A stretch of DNA of 64,000 nucleotides from Anaerobacillus alkaliphilus (GCF_004116265.1 NZ_QOUX01000047.1:605269-669268); one strand, 5' to 3'. Counted from the stretch's first letter, positions 35,346-45,365 are shown. Notes: generated by a model not told the origin, from the letters alone. A program made the numbers and translations.

Positions 35346-35642
35346 TTAAAAAAGAGATTCTTCCTTATCAGTAAACTCATATAAATACGGAAATATTACA
35401 AAACCAATGACTAAAACAATCAAACTTATAAATGCACCTATTCCAATCGAAAAATTAAAAACATTAAGAAGTAAGAAAAGGAATACGACGACAATTGGTC
35501 CAACCAAACTCGTTTGCTTGCGTTTTTTCGCAGTTACATACTGCTTGGTCCTGCACTTAGGACATTTCTTAGCACCAACAAAGAACAAAAGCTCTCTTCA
35601 TTTGAATTGGTACTTACATGAACTGCATGTCGGTAATTTCAA
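35346..35642 (-). pseudogene. CxxC-x20-CxxC zinc-ribbon membrane protein interrupted by TGA
   Basis: Reading from TTG 35642 (AAAGGAG spaced 9 bases upstream) gives MKLPTCSSCKYQFK, then TGA at 35598-35600, then RELLFFVGAKKCPKC and two membrane segments to the stop at 35346. Related small bacillar proteins of the cxxc_20_cxxc type have Trp at this place, so TGG to TGA is the simplest reading. Selenocysteine is unlikely: no Cys is expected here and no suitable hairpin is seen at the right distance. A shortened product could start at TTG 35588 but would lose the first CxxC. Confidence 0.65.
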
Positions 35643-35664
35643 TGGAATACGCTCCTTTCCCAAT

Positions 35665-36426
35665 CTACCTTCTAAAACCACCTTCAGAATGGATAATTTG
35701 ACCGGTAACCCACTCTGCTTCATCACTTACTAGAAATTTGATTGTTTTTGCTACATCTCTCGGATCACCAATTCTTCCAAAAGGAAACATTGGGAGTAGA
35801 TCTTTTTTGATCTCTTCTGTCATCCAACCTGTATCTGTTGGACCAGGGTTTATCGCGTTTACTGTAATTCCTAAAGGAGCAACCTCCGCTGAAAGAGTCA
35901 ACGTAAGCGCATCAATGGCTCCTTTGGTTGTCGCATAAGCAAGTTCACCTGGCATCGGCCCTCGAAACTGACCTGATGTGATATTGACAATCCTTCCACC
36001 GGTTCCCTTTGTAAAAGCCTTGGCAAATAGACTACTTACCAAAGTCGTGGCCCGAACATTAACAAAATAATGCTTATCCAAATCTTCAGCTGTGATCGTA
36101 GAAAAATCGTTATTCGTCGAATATGCTGCATTATTAATAAGTATATCAGGTTCACCTAGCTCTTCTATAACTGTGCGAATAAGGTTTTCTGCTGCATCCC
36201 TCTGAGTTAAGTCCAATTCCATGGACGCTACCTTAACTCCTTTTAATAATAGATTTTCTTTTATTCTTTGAGGCTCATCCACTTCTACACTCCAAGGCAT
36301 TTGTTGGTCATAATTTGTCCAATAGGTAAAAAAGATATGATAGCCCGCTTTAGCTAGTTCCTCGCAAATCGCTGCTCCAATACCTTTTAAACGACTTACT
36401 CCTGTGACAATTGCAATCTTTCGCAT
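35665..36426 (-). CDS. Short-chain dehydrogenase/reductase (SDR)
   Basis: A 253-residue SDR. The cofactor-binding region is VTGVSRLKGIGAAICEELA, the NNAAYS motif follows, and the catalytic Ser, Tyr and Lys are in VNITSGQFRG and YATTKGAIDAL. It ends GQIIHSEGGFRR. The substrate is not known. A four-gene run upstream (YdcF, DUF4440, GNAT and this SDR) reads on the same strand with short gaps, so they are probably cotranscribed. Confidence 0.88.
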   Translation of the reverse strand: MRKIAIVTGVSRLKGIGAAICEELAKAGYHIFFTYWTNYDQQMPWSVEVDEPQRIKENLLLKGVKVASMELDLTQRDAAENLIRTVIEELGEPDILINNAAYSTNNDFSTITAEDLDKHYFVNVRATTLVSSLFAKAFTKGTGGRIVNITSGQFRGPMPGELAYATTKGAIDALTLTLSAEVAPLGITVNAINPGPTDTGWMTEEIKKDLLPMFPFGRIGDPRDVAKTIKFLVSDEAEWVTGQIIHSEGGFRR

Positions 36427-36447
36427 TATATATTCCTCCAGGACATC

Positions 36448-37230
36448 TTACTTAAGACGAAAAAATAGTTCTGTTTTCTCTCCGATTTTTTTCAAGCCAC
36501 ATTTCTCGTACATTTCTTTCGCCGTATCTTGCGAATCTGTAATCAGATAAGCATATTCTATGTTATCATGATATGCCTTTTCTAATAAGTGTTTAAGAAC
36601 TGTAGTACCAAAGCCTTTTCGTTGATACTCTTCTAAAATATCAAAGTCCTCTAATTTAACGATATCATCGAATGGAATGTATTCTATGTTACCAACAGGC
36701 CTGTCTTCGTGGTAACAAACAAACAATTGAATCGGTTTATCAAGACTTTTATATTCAAGAGCTTTTCTAGCAATCCTTCTTTTGGCAAAATCTACGCCCA
36801 TTGCTTCTTGATTTGCTAACACATCAACTTTCATCCCATCGTCCAGTACGGTATTGTTATCAGCACACAAAACAGAACAATTAGGATTTCCCTGCATTTC
36901 ACTGTATTTAACTGATTCGATATACATCAGATCAAAGGTAGAAATCTCAGGTTTTACTAAAAGCTCGCTAATCGCAGTTGCATTGGCGGTGTCGTGAGTA
37001 ACTACCCGAAGAAACCCCTTATTCTTTACTTCTTCCTTCTTCAGTTCGTTATTTATGTATTCAATGAGGCCATCATTCGATGGATAAAGACTAAAATTAT
37101 GATTATACATATCCGGCAAATGAACATCTGTAAACACAAGTGCACTTACTTCTTCCTTAACCTCAGAGAACAGTTTTACATATTCTACTTCCATCTGAAA
37201 TATCTTTTCTAGAAGTGTCATCGTTTCCAC
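36448..37230 (-). CDS. GNAT family N-acetyltransferase
   Basis: A 260-residue protein with a GNAT domain in its C-terminal half. Motif A is EYQRKGFGTTVLKHLLEKAY and motif B is YAYLITDSQDTAKEMYEKCGLKKIG. The N-terminal half is not conserved with families I know. It starts three bases after the DUF4440-like gene. Confidence 0.8.
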   Translation of the reverse strand: METMTLLEKIFQMEVEYVKLFSEVKEEVSALVFTDVHLPDMYNHNFSLYPSNDGLIEYINNELKKEEVKNKGFLRVVTHDTANATAISELLVKPEISTFDLMYIESVKYSEMQGNPNCSVLCADNNTVLDDGMKVDVLANQEAMGVDFAKRRIARKALEYKSLDKPIQLFVCYHEDRPVGNIEYIPFDDIVKLEDFDILEEYQRKGFGTTVLKHLLEKAYHDNIEYAYLITDSQDTAKEMYEKCGLKKIGEKTELFFRLK

Positions 37231-37233
37231 CTC

Positions 37234-37617
37234 TTATTCTTTCACTATGTCACTTACTTGTAACGGAGTAATCGTTCCTTGGTGAAAATATAGTTGCCAT
37301 CTACCGTCAATCATCTTCCAAATTGAACTTCGAAGTGTATTGCGATCGCGAGTTTCGTCACGAACAAAGTACGTTGATAACACTACTCCATCAGCTAACA
37401 GATAGATTTCATGGTTGTAGAGCTTCATCTCTGTTAAGACTACGCCACTTTCTAGGCATTCTGCTTTATTAAAAAAGTATCCTGAACTACCGATCTCAAA
37501 AAAATCGTCTGCTAAAATTTTATCAAGAAATTCAACTGACTCTCGGTTTACAAGAGTCGTATGACTTTCCTCTAGTTGTCTTATATGTTGTTTTAACTCA
37601 CTACTCATAGATATCAT
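37234..37617 (-). CDS. DUF4440 / NTF2-like protein
   Basis: A 127-residue protein with the cone fold of the NTF2 superfamily: a helix (LKQHIRQLEESHTTLV), LDKILADDFFEIGSSG, and C-terminal strands (TLRSSIWKMIDGRWQLYFHQGT). It overlaps the YdcF-like stop by four bases. Function unknown. Confidence 0.75.
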   Translation of the reverse strand: MISMSSELKQHIRQLEESHTTLVNRESVEFLDKILADDFFEIGSSGYFFNKAECLESGVVLTEMKLYNHEIYLLADGVVLSTYFVRDETRDRNTLRSSIWKMIDGRWQLYFHQGTITPLQVSDIVKE

Positions 37618-38168
37618 CCTTTACTTTGATACTTGGATAAGAATTGGGCAATCATCTGAAACTCGTGAAATACTCTTTTCTTTCCTTGCTCTGTCTCGTG
37701 CCAATTCTCTTTGTTAAGACCTCTCTTATCAACTAGTGGTAAAACGTCAAGCACCATGTCCTCTTTGGCAAACGCAGTTGCAATTAGCAAGAAACGTTTC
37801 ATAAAGAAGGTTTTTCCAGCCAACAAGACTTTTTTAGCCGATGTTTCAGCTAAGTGACTCATCGCGTGTTCGATAATCTCATTGGCTGAAGCTGCCTCCC
37901 CTTCTATCGGAAGGATAATCTCTTCAGGTATTCCCATTTCACTAAGAAGCTCTTTATGATAGGCGTATTCCTCTTCACCTAAAAATTTATTAAAGACTTT
38001 AGGGATCATAATTTTTTCAAAGCCTTCTTGTTGGTACAAAGCGACGATCTGTTCGTTTAATTCCATATAATGTCCTGGATGATAAAGAACTACATCTGCA
38101 TGCGTAAAAGAATATTCTCTACCTTTGAACGTATGTTCCGCGAGTAACCTAGTAAATTGTTCATTCAT
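37614..38168 (-). CDS. YdcF-family (DUF218) protein
   Basis: A 184-residue protein. The segments ADVVLYHPGHYMELNEQIVALY, PIEGEAASANEIIEHA and KKVLLAGKTFFMKRFLLIATAF follow the DUF218 core, including the conserved acidic and Arg residues. No membrane segment is present, so it is the soluble form. Such proteins may bind nucleotides or SAM. It is part of the tight operon running from 40842 to 35.3 kb. Confidence 0.7.
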   Translation of the reverse strand: MNEQFTRLLAEHTFKGREYSFTHADVVLYHPGHYMELNEQIVALYQQEGFEKIMIPKVFNKFLGEEEYAYHKELLSEMGIPEEIILPIEGEAASANEIIEHAMSHLAETSAKKVLLAGKTFFMKRFLLIATAFAKEDMVLDVLPLVDKRGLNKENWHETEQGKKRVFHEFQMIAQFLSKYQSKG

Positions 38169-38195
38169 TACATATCCCTCTTTCTGAGAGTTTGT

Positions 38196-39137
38196 TTAAT
38201 CCGCTTCTTCAATTAACTGTTTTCTCTGGACTTCAAGCTTCTGCAATTCTTCCTCACGCTTGTTTCGTTGCATTTGTAATCTTCTAAGTACGCTATCAAC
38301 GGAGGACTTTGTTCTTTCTACTTGTCTAAGCGAATCCGTAATTTTGCCGTGAACGGTCCAGTCAACAATTAACCCATCGAAGAAATAGTCAGCAAACGTT
38401 AGGATCCCACCTACTTCAAGTTCTATATGGTCATGATTGACGACATCTCTTAGCTCTTCTTGAAAATGACGTAAGCGTGTTTGTGCTTGATGAATATAAC
38501 GCTTTGACTCATCAATATGACTATGCTTAATAGCCGTTGTCATCATCCCGCCTCCAACCATATCCCATGTAGACCAGCCTTTTGCTTTGCCTAATGAAGA
38601 AAGTGCTGTAGAAAGAGCACTTGAAGTAGGATTTCCAGCCTGAATTGCTTCTTGGTACTCTTGTAACGATGCCTTCAGCTCCGCCTGCCTATCTGAAAGC
38701 TCATACAACTGTTCACTCCAGATTGATTGTTGATCGTGAATCAGACGTTCTTTTTCTACTAATAACTGCTGGTAATATTGATCAGCACTCTTATAAGGTA
38801 CTAGACTCGCTTCTAATTCTGTAATCTCCTGTTCCATTTCAGCCAACGTATCTACTGCTTCTTCATATTTCAACTGAGCAGCCAAAGCTTCTTGCTGTTC
38901 TTTATCTAGTTTCTCTAACTTCTTTCCGATCAGCGTATAAAACACATTGGTAAGAGAGATCCGCTCTAGTTTCTCCACATCCTCTTGTTCTTTCAATAAC
39001 TACCGTTTCAACTGATTTACTTTCTGTTTTTGGTCTTTTAGATAGCGATACGCCCTAGACAAATGCTCACTGTACTTCCGCTTTTTCCATTGAGCTTCTT
39101 TCACTTCTTCAATACGTTTATTTAAGTCTGTAAACAA
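38196..39137 (-). pseudogene. Coiled-coil protein gene with an in-frame amber codon
   Basis: Reading from TTG 39137, which has AAGGAGTGA eight bases upstream, gives 45 residues (MFTDLNKRIEEVKEAQWKKR.. QLKR), then TAG at 39000-39002, then the same frame continues as LLKEQEDVEKLERISL to 38196. The part after the stop is a 266-residue coiled coil with a central YFFDGLIVDWTVHGK segment. No ribosome binding site precedes the TTG at 38996, so a separate second gene is unlikely. Either it is a nonsense mutant or the two parts are made by reinitiation. Function unknown. Confidence 0.65.
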
Positions 39138-39142
39138 ATGAT

Positions 39143-39631
39143 TCACTCCTTATTTAGTGCCTTTGTTAATGATGAAATTGCTGCTCTTACATCTTCTAAG
39201 TTCTCTGCTGTATACATCTCATTTCTTGCATGGAGTAACACGGGCCTCACAGATTCAATGGAACGTCCAAACTTGTACATCCACTCGTACCTCGGGACCA
39301 TCCACGTGTGAAAATGGTGGGTAGTATCCTCATTGTAAAAATAGTAAACGTACTCAATCCCTAAAACCTCTCGTTGGGCTTTACGTATTTTGACTAGCAA
39401 CCTTTGATAATCAAGTAATTCCTCATCCGTTAGCTCGTCTAGGCATTTAACATGCCGCTTCGAGGCTAAAATAACTAACCCTTGAATTGGGTAGGCAACA
39501 TCTTGATGCGCATGAAAAAACTCGGTCTCAACAATGGTTCCTCCGTCTGGTTCCATTTCTCCACTTGTAATTGCACAGCTCAGACATTCGAATTCTACTG
39601 TTTCCCCATTAGCCAGCGTAGTTTTTTTCAA
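39143..39631 (-). CDS. HIT-like protein
   Basis: A 162-residue protein with a histidine-triad-like fold. The C-terminal motif THHFHTWMVPRY corresponds to the HxHxH active site, with a Trp in the place of the third His. The N-terminal CLSCAIT matches the CxxC start of HIT proteins. A second HIT gene is two genes upstream in the same operon. The activity may be on nucleotides, but the altered triad makes that uncertain. Confidence 0.7.
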   Translation of the reverse strand: MKKTTLANGETVEFECLSCAITSGEMEPDGGTIVETEFFHAHQDVAYPIQGLVILASKRHVKCLDELTDEELLDYQRLLVKIRKAQREVLGIEYVYYFYNEDTTHHFHTWMVPRYEWMYKFGRSIESVRPVLLHARNEMYTAENLEDVRAAISSLTKALNKE

Positions 39632-39634
39632 CCA

Positions 39635-40513
39635 TTATTCACCCAGCTTTCCTTGATAAAAGACAAGTTCATGAACTTTCGTAAAACCAACTTTTTCATA
39701 AACGTGAATGGCTGCCTGATTACTAGAGTTTACACATAACGTGATCTCCTCAATCTCCTCAAATGAAAACAGAAATGTTAATGCCTTGTTCACTAGTTTT
39801 TTCCCAATCCCTAACCCTCTTGAAGAAGGCGTAACTGCAATAAAATGAATATCTCCTCCTGAAAATTGAGGATTGGCCTCACAGTAAACATACCCGAGTA
39901 GCTCGTTCTGATCATGTGCTACAAAGACTTTATGATGATCATCTATCTTACTTAAGATTTCCTCGCTAGTTTCATAAGCATTTGGAAACGATCCATCATG
40001 TAACTCTCGAAAACTCTCATAATACTCTGGAGTGACTTCGACTATGCCCGCTTCATCTATTTGACCTTTTTTATGACAAGTTAAAATCGTATGCTCATCT
40101 TTCCGGATAGCACCAATCTTCTCCATAAATAGCTGAGAGTTCTTATTTTCTTTATTATAAAAACCAAGTACTTGCGTTAACGAGATAGGTATTTGGTTCA
40201 TGATGTCGTTATACATCAACGTCGCAATCTTTTCGCAATCCTCATGGACGACAAAAGGGCCCCATAACTCGGTAACTTTTGACTCCCTGTCTATATCCAT
40301 TCCAAGCACTCCTACAAGCTCATCACCTTCATAGGCTGCTACAAGTGATTGCTCCAGCGGCAAATCGGAAAAATCATGTAACAATGTATGTAAGATCTCT
40401 TCCTGATCATCGCCGCAATAACCAACATGATCTTCTCCATGATTAACTTTAGCAATAAACGAGGCAATCAATGGATAGTTATCTGGGACTTTTATTGTAA
40501 TTACATTTCCCAC
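39635..40513 (-). CDS. GNAT family N-acetyltransferase with two GNAT-like halves
   Basis: A 292-residue protein. The C-terminal domain has a clear acetyl-CoA motif (IAVTPSSRGLGIGKKLVNKALTF) and NQAAIHVYEKVGFTKVHEL. The N-terminal half also looks GNAT-like (LVAAYEGDELVGVLGMDIDRE). The GTG start overlaps the stop of the HIT gene, so they are translated together. Confidence 0.8.
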   Translation of the reverse strand: MGNVITIKVPDNYPLIASFIAKVNHGEDHVGYCGDDQEEILHTLLHDFSDLPLEQSLVAAYEGDELVGVLGMDIDRESKVTELWGPFVVHEDCEKIATLMYNDIMNQIPISLTQVLGFYNKENKNSQLFMEKIGAIRKDEHTILTCHKKGQIDEAGIVEVTPEYYESFRELHDGSFPNAYETSEEILSKIDDHHKVFVAHDQNELLGYVYCEANPQFSGGDIHFIAVTPSSRGLGIGKKLVNKALTFLFSFEEIEEITLCVNSSNQAAIHVYEKVGFTKVHELVFYQGKLGE

Positions 40514-40842
40514 TTTAGCTGTCTACCTCCAAGAATGTGGTAATGAATATGATAGACCTCTTGTTGCCCATGCTCACCGGTATTTGTTATAATTCTGAAA
40601 CCAGTTTGGTCAATGCCCAGTTTTATCGCGACTTCCTTCATCGCCAAGTGCGTTTGAAAAATTGCTTTTTCATCTTCTTCCGTAATATCCATAATATTTT
40701 CAATATGCTTTTTCGGAATGACTAACGCGTGAACAGGTGCACTGAAATGCAATCCGTAAAAAGCCATTGCATCTTCGTTTTCATAGATAATTTCAGCTGG
40801 AGCCTCACGTTTAACAATCTTGCAAAATATACAATCCGACAT
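40501..40842 (-). CDS. HIT family (histidine triad) nucleotide hydrolase
   Basis: A 113-residue protein. ATG 40842 is chosen because TTGGAGG lies 6 bases upstream; 40863 is the alternative. The zinc-type N-terminus CIFCKIV, the KKHIENIMDI segment and the active-site triad HIHYHILGG are complete. Family members hydrolyse AMP conjugates or dinucleotides. It begins a tight operon of accessory genes. Confidence 0.9.
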   Translation of the reverse strand: MSDCIFCKIVKREAPAEIIYENEDAMAFYGLHFSAPVHALVIPKKHIENIMDITEEDEKAIFQTHLAMKEVAIKLGIDQTGFRIITNTGEHGQQEVYHIHYHILGGRQLKWEM

Positions 40843-40965
40843 AATAACCTCCAAGACTTTCATACTTATAAATCTACTTTACCACCACCAGCTATGAAAA
40901 TACATATTTTTCCTAACAGTAGTTGTAATCACACATTCTCCAATTAAAACCTAACAAGGCCACTT

Positions 40966-41475
40966 TCATTTAAGAACTACATATCCCACTAGATAGCTCA
41001 CCACGAAAAAGGTGGCTGCAACGAGAATAGACAATGGCTTTATTTGCTTAATTCCATCCCAATATGAAGTATCATCATAGAAGATCGTCAAATTCATAAA
41101 ACATAGTACAATGATAGCCAGCACTACGCTTCCTAACAGCATGCTCCCTTCGACAATCTTCGTTATCCCTATTGATACTAATGGAATGAAAACTCCTAAA
41201 ATAAATTCATGTAACACTCTGGAACGTTTACTTTTGTACGGTTTGTATGGCAAAAGGGGAATACCCATTTTCAGAAGGTAATAAAAAAAGACGGTAATTG
41301 CTCCGAACATAAATAGAGAGTATTCTCTTGGCAAGAGTGTAAGAATGGAACTGAAAAGAATTGAAATGTACACTACACCTACTACGAACAAAAACCAAAT
41401 TCCATAAACTCCCGAGTTTTCCCTTTCTCTTCCCTTTTTCCACTTTTCGTAAATTGCAACGATCTTCTCTTCCAA
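40966..41475 (-). CDS. Integral membrane protein, unknown function
   Basis: A 169-residue protein with five hydrophobic segments (the first around VVGVVYISILFSSIL, the last VAATFFVVSYLVGYVVL) and a basic N-terminus (KWKKGRERE). I do not recognise the family. GGGAGGCGATG precedes the ATG. Confidence 0.65.
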   Translation of the reverse strand: MEEKIVAIYEKWKKGRERENSGVYGIWFLFVVGVVYISILFSSILTLLPREYSLFMFGAITVFFYYLLKMGIPLLPYKPYKSKRSRVLHEFILGVFIPLVSIGITKIVEGSMLLGSVVLAIIVLCFMNLTIFYDDTSYWDGIKQIKPLSILVAATFFVVSYLVGYVVLK

Positions 41476-41521
41476 GAAACATCGCCTCCCTTTTAAATTT
41501 TACCATATCCTGCCACACAAA

Positions 41522-41565
41522 AAAATTAAGGACTAATCCATTTTAGAATTAGTCCTTAATTTTTT
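41522..41565 (-). terminator. Terminator after fabF
   Basis: AATTAAGGACTAATtC pairs with ATTAGTCCTTAATT, followed by a T run on the minus strand. Confidence 0.85.
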
Positions 41566-42804
41566 TTATTGATATTTTCTAAACGCCAACGTTGCATTAT
41601 GCCCGCCAAATCCTAATGAGTTGGAGAGAACTACATTAACTTCACCTGAACGTGCCTGATTTGGCACATAATCTAAATCAAGCTCTTCGTCCGGTGTTGT
41701 GTAGCCTATCGTCGCTGGAAAAATGCTGTCTCGTATCGCTAGGACAGAGAAGATTGCCTCGATTGCTCCAGCTGCACCAAGTAAATGTCCTGTCATCGAT
41801 TTGGTGGAACTAATCGCTAGTTTATAGGCATGTTCACCAAACACTTCCTTAATCGCTTTTGTCTCGTATAAGTCATTATAGTGAGTACTCGTACCGTGAG
41901 CGTTAATATAATCCACTTCCTGAGGTGAGATAGATGCATCAGACATAGCCAATTTCATCGCTCGTTGACCTCCTTCTCCGTCTGGAGCTGGCGTGGTAAT
42001 ATGATAGGCATCGCCTGTTGCCCCGTAGCCAACTAATTCTCCGTAAATTTTAGCACCACGTGCCAACGCATGCTCTAATTCTTCCAATATAAGGATTCCC
42101 GCTCCCTCCGCAATGACAAATCCATCCCGGTTTTTATCAAACGGGCGACTAGCAGTCTTTGGATCTGGGTTCGTCGATAACGCTGTCATATTAGAGAAGC
42201 CAGCAACCGTCATCTCTGTAATCGCCGCCTCAGTTCCGCCAGTAACCATCATATCCATATCACCATTTTGAATTGTTCGAAACGCATCACCAATTGAATT
42301 TGCCCCTGAAGCACATGCTGTCACAGAACAATTATTCATTCCCTTAGCACCAAGTTCAATTGACACCCGCCCCGAAGCCATATCTGGAATAAACATAGGT
42401 ATAATAAAAGGACTCACACGTTTAGGTCCTTTTTCTAGAAACTTTTTATGTTGCTCCTCAAACTCACCTAGACCACCAATACCTGATCCAATCCAAACAC
42501 CAATCCTTTCAGCAGCAACATCCTCACCAATTTTCAGATTAGCGTCCTCTACTGCCATTTTACTAGCAGCTATCGCTAACTGAGTATAGCGCCCCATTCT
42601 CCGTGCTTCTTTAGGATCCATAAATTTTTCAGGAGCAAAGTCCTTCACTTCAGCAGAGACCTTTACTGTAAACTTTTCTGCGTCGACCCGTGTCAGTTGA
42701 TCAATTCCAGAAACATTATTTTTTATGTTCTCCCACGTTGTTGACACATCATTTCCTAAAGGTGTTATCGCACCCATACCAGTAATAACTACTCGTTTTT
42801 TCAT
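41566..42804 (-). CDS. fabF: Beta-ketoacyl-ACP synthase II
   Basis: A 412-residue condensing enzyme of type II fatty acid synthesis. The active-site Cys is in [15 protein letters not shown] (about residue 163), and the two catalytic His residues are in [11 protein letters not shown] and [13 protein letters not shown]. The C-terminal GFGGHN is present. GAGAGGAG lies before the ATG. It follows fabH by 24 bp, the arrangement of the Bacillus fabHA-fabF operon. Confidence 0.95.
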   Translation of the reverse strand: MKKRVVITGMGAITPLGNDVSTTWENIKNNVSGIDQLTRVDAEKFTVKVSAEVKDFAPEKFMDPKEARRMGRYTQLAIAASKMAVEDANLKIGEDVAAERIGVWIGSGIGGLGEFEEQHKKFLEKGPKRVSPFIIPMFIPDMASGRVSIELGAKGMNNCSVTACASGANSIGDAFRTIQNGDMDMMVTGGTEAAITEMTVAGFSNMTALSTNPDPKTASRPFDKNRDGFVIAEGAGILILEELEHALARGAKIYGELVGYGATGDAYHITTPAPDGEGGQRAMKLAMSDASISPQEVDYINAHGTSTHYNDLYETKAIKEVFGEHAYKLAISSTKSMTGHLLGAAGAIEAIFSVLAIRDSIFPATIGYTTPDEELDLDYVPNQARSGEVNVVLSNSLGFGGHNATLAFRKYQ

Positions 42805-42828
42805 CTTTTATTCTCCTCTCAAAATAAA

Positions 42829-43773
42829 TTATCGTCCCCATCGTAAGCAAATCGAACCCCAGGTTAAACCACCACCAAAGCCAACCAAAACAATAACATC
42901 ACCATCATGAATTTTGCCATTTTCAATTTCTGAAAATAACGCTAATGGTATAGAGGCTGCAGAGGTATTTCCATGATTTGTTACTGTTGTTGAGACTTTG
43001 TCTTTTTCCAAACCGAGTCTGGCTCTTGCTGTATCTATAATGCGAATGTTCGCTTGGTGTGGCACAAGAAAATCGACATCCTCTGCTGTCAGTCCTGCCT
43101 TTTCAATCACTGACAAGCTCGTTTCAGGCATTTGCCGAACTGCAAACTTAAACACTTCTCTTCCATTCATTGTGACAAAATTTGTTTTATTATCGACCAA
43201 TAAATGTTTTGCTCCAGTTCCATCAGCACCGATTTCAAAGGCAAGGATCCCTTTCCCCTCTGACACCTCGCTTAATATCACTGCGCCAGCTCCGTCACCG
43301 AATAACACAGACGTATTGCGGTCATTCCAATCAATAATTTTAGAAAATTTCTCACTACCAATCACTAACACATTTTTATATGTATTTGAATCAATAAACT
43401 GTTTACCCGTTACAACAGCATAAACAAATCCTGAGCAAGCTGCACTTAGATCCATCGCTGGTACGTTTGGAATACCCAACCCTTCCTGAACCATGCAGGC
43501 AACCGATGGGAAAACATAGTCAGGTGTTGCCGTTGCCACTAAGATTAAATCTATATCACTAGCATCCATATCAGCGTTTAGTAACGCATTTTTTGCCGCA
43601 ACAATCGCCATATCTGAAGTATCTATATCGTCTGAAGCAATCCGTCGCTCCTCTATTCCAGTCCGAGATCTAATCCACTCATCTGTTGTCTCCATAATCT
43701 CCTCTAAATCTCGATTAGCTACAACATTTGATGGTAAACATGTCCCAATACCAACAATGCCTACGCACTTCAT
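42829..43773 (-). CDS. fabH: Beta-ketoacyl-ACP synthase III
   Basis: A 314-residue initiating condensing enzyme that joins acetyl- or branched-chain acyl-CoA to malonyl-ACP. The Cys-His-Asn triad is in [21 protein letters not shown] and [20 protein letters not shown] lies just before the ATG. Bacillus FabH usually prefers branched starters, giving iso and anteiso fatty acids. Confidence 0.95.
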   Translation of the reverse strand: MKCVGIVGIGTCLPSNVVANRDLEEIMETTDEWIRSRTGIEERRIASDDIDTSDMAIVAAKNALLNADMDASDIDLILVATATPDYVFPSVACMVQEGLGIPNVPAMDLSAACSGFVYAVVTGKQFIDSNTYKNVLVIGSEKFSKIIDWNDRNTSVLFGDGAGAVILSEVSEGKGILAFEIGADGTGAKHLLVDNKTNFVTMNGREVFKFAVRQMPETSLSVIEKAGLTAEDVDFLVPHQANIRIIDTARARLGLEKDKVSTTVTNHGNTSAASIPLALFSEIENGKIHDGDVIVLVGFGGGLTWGSICLRWGR

Positions 43774-43871
43774 TTCATCACCTTAACCTTTTCACTTATG
43801 ACTAGGTCATAACATCTACTATATATAATACCTTAAATAAAGTGAAAATCAAACTACTTGATATTATTAAA

Positions 43872-43910
43872 TAAAAAGGCACAATTCGTTTGTAACGAAT
43901 CGTGCCAACA
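43872..43910 (-). terminator. Terminator after the L,D-transpeptidase gene
   Basis: GGCACGATTCGT pairs with ACGAATTGTGCC, followed by TTTTT on the minus strand. Confidence 0.85.
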
Positions 43911-43918
43911 ATTTTATT

Positions 43919-45163
43919 CTACTTACTGACAATCTCCACAGTCGTCTGCATCGGTACATTTTGATAGATCCATAGAATATCAGAATTGTACATTCGAATA
44001 CAGCCTTTACTAGCATAAGTTCCAATTGAGGCTGGATTATTTGTCCCATGGATACCGTATGTATAGCCTTTTGTACCAGGAACATTTAAGCCGAGCCAAT
44101 GGCTTCCTAGTGGATTACGTGGATCTCCGCCAGGTATATTTTCCGGGTTAAACCAAGGTTTTTCTACTTTGTTTACAATTTTAAATGTACCTTCAGGTGT
44201 AAGCGAAGAACTTTTTCCGGTCGCAATTGGAAAACTCTTGATCACTACTCCATTTCGAAAAACGGTTAACGTATTTGTGCCTTTATTAATTTTCAGACTG
44301 TACGTCTCTTTTGGCTCTACTTTTACAATTGATAGATTTGGTATCTTGAGAACCATCCCAACTTTTACATCTGTTGCAGGATTTTTAATCCCATTATAGG
44401 ATGCTAAATGTTCTTGGAATTTCCCCTGCTGGTAATATTGCATCGTAATGCTAAAGAGAGTTTCACCTTGCTTCACTTGATGAAAAGCAAGGATTGCAGG
44501 ATCAGGAAGTTCTAGCTTCATCCCTGCTTTCACTTCTGTTTCTGGATTGCTGATACCATTGAAATCTGCAACTTTTCCTTGAAAACTACCACTCAGATAG
44601 TATTGCATCGTTATACTAAAAAGAGTTTCTTTTGGTTGTACTTCATGAACGGCTACTCGATTAGCAGCTGCTTGAACTGGCTTATCTTCAACCTCTGACT
44701 TTTTTTCACTCACCATAATTACTTGTTCAACCACCGGTTCTTCATCAACCACTTTCTCAATTACCGGTTCTTGTTTTTTAGGCTCTAACTTTACTTCTAA
44801 AACCTTAGCCTCTGTAACTTTCTTCTCTTCCTTTTGACTATGTACAAGCTTCTCTTCTTTTCCTTGTTCAATTTCACTACTAGGTTCCTCAATCGTCTCT
44901 ACTAATATCAAAGTCTCTGGAACTGGATAATGTATTTCCTCAACGACAGGTGCATTACTCTCTTCAAGCAATTCTTCTTGCGACTGAACTGAATGCACAA
45001 AACTAGGTTTTATAAAACTTAAATAGTTACTTGAGAAAACTCCTAGACTATAAACAATACCAACCATTAATAGGATAGGTAAGAATAATCGTCTCCCGTT
45101 AGGCTTCTTCTTTCTTTTTTTCCTTGGTGTATAACCTTGCTGTGACTGATCTTGCTTTGACAA
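43919..45163 (-). CDS. LysM L,D-transpeptidase
   Basis: A 414-residue protein. A basic N-terminus (RKKRKKKPNGRR) and one membrane segment (LFLPILLMVGIVYSLGVF) anchor it. A long acidic, Val/Glu/Lys-rich linker follows (residues 60-165). Two LysM domains (KETLFSITMQYYLSG and GETLFSITMQYYQQG) and a C-terminal YkuD domain (residues 285-414) come next, ending GIHGTNNPASIGTYASKGCIRM, which holds the catalytic Cys and His. It probably makes or remodels 3-3 peptidoglycan cross-links. Start TTG 45163, with GGGTGAG upstream. Confidence 0.9.
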   Translation of the reverse strand: MSKQDQSQQGYTPRKKRKKKPNGRRLFLPILLMVGIVYSLGVFSSNYLSFIKPSFVHSVQSQEELLEESNAPVVEEIHYPVPETLILVETIEEPSSEIEQGKEEKLVHSQKEEKKVTEAKVLEVKLEPKKQEPVIEKVVDEEPVVEQVIMVSEKKSEVEDKPVQAAANRVAVHEVQPKETLFSITMQYYLSGSFQGKVADFNGISNPETEVKAGMKLELPDPAILAFHQVKQGETLFSITMQYYQQGKFQEHLASYNGIKNPATDVKVGMVLKIPNLSIVKVEPKETYSLKINKGTNTLTVFRNGVVIKSFPIATGKSSSLTPEGTFKIVNKVEKPWFNPENIPGGDPRNPLGSHWLGLNVPGTKGYTYGIHGTNNPASIGTYASKGCIRMYNSDILWIYQNVPMQTTVEIVSK

Positions 45164-45365
45164 CTTTTTCTCACCCTTTTATTAAAATTTCGCAAAATAT
45201 ATAGCAATTATTTCACATTCACCCAGAAATTTCTTCGTTTTTTGACAAAATAGGACTACAAAAAAAGAAAACACACCTTAATCTCTAGAAATAGATAGCT
45301 ACCACTAGCAAAGTCACTACTTATTTCACATAACTTAATAAGGACTATGGACATGCTTTTATACA

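Noticed and set aside
35598..35600. A third selenocysteine codon in the zinc-ribbon gene.
   Set aside because: The family has Trp here, and no suitable hairpin follows at the right distance.
39000..39002. Pyrrolysine or other amber recoding in the coiled-coil gene.
   Set aside because: No pyl genes or methyltransferase context. A nonsense mutation or reinitiation is simpler.
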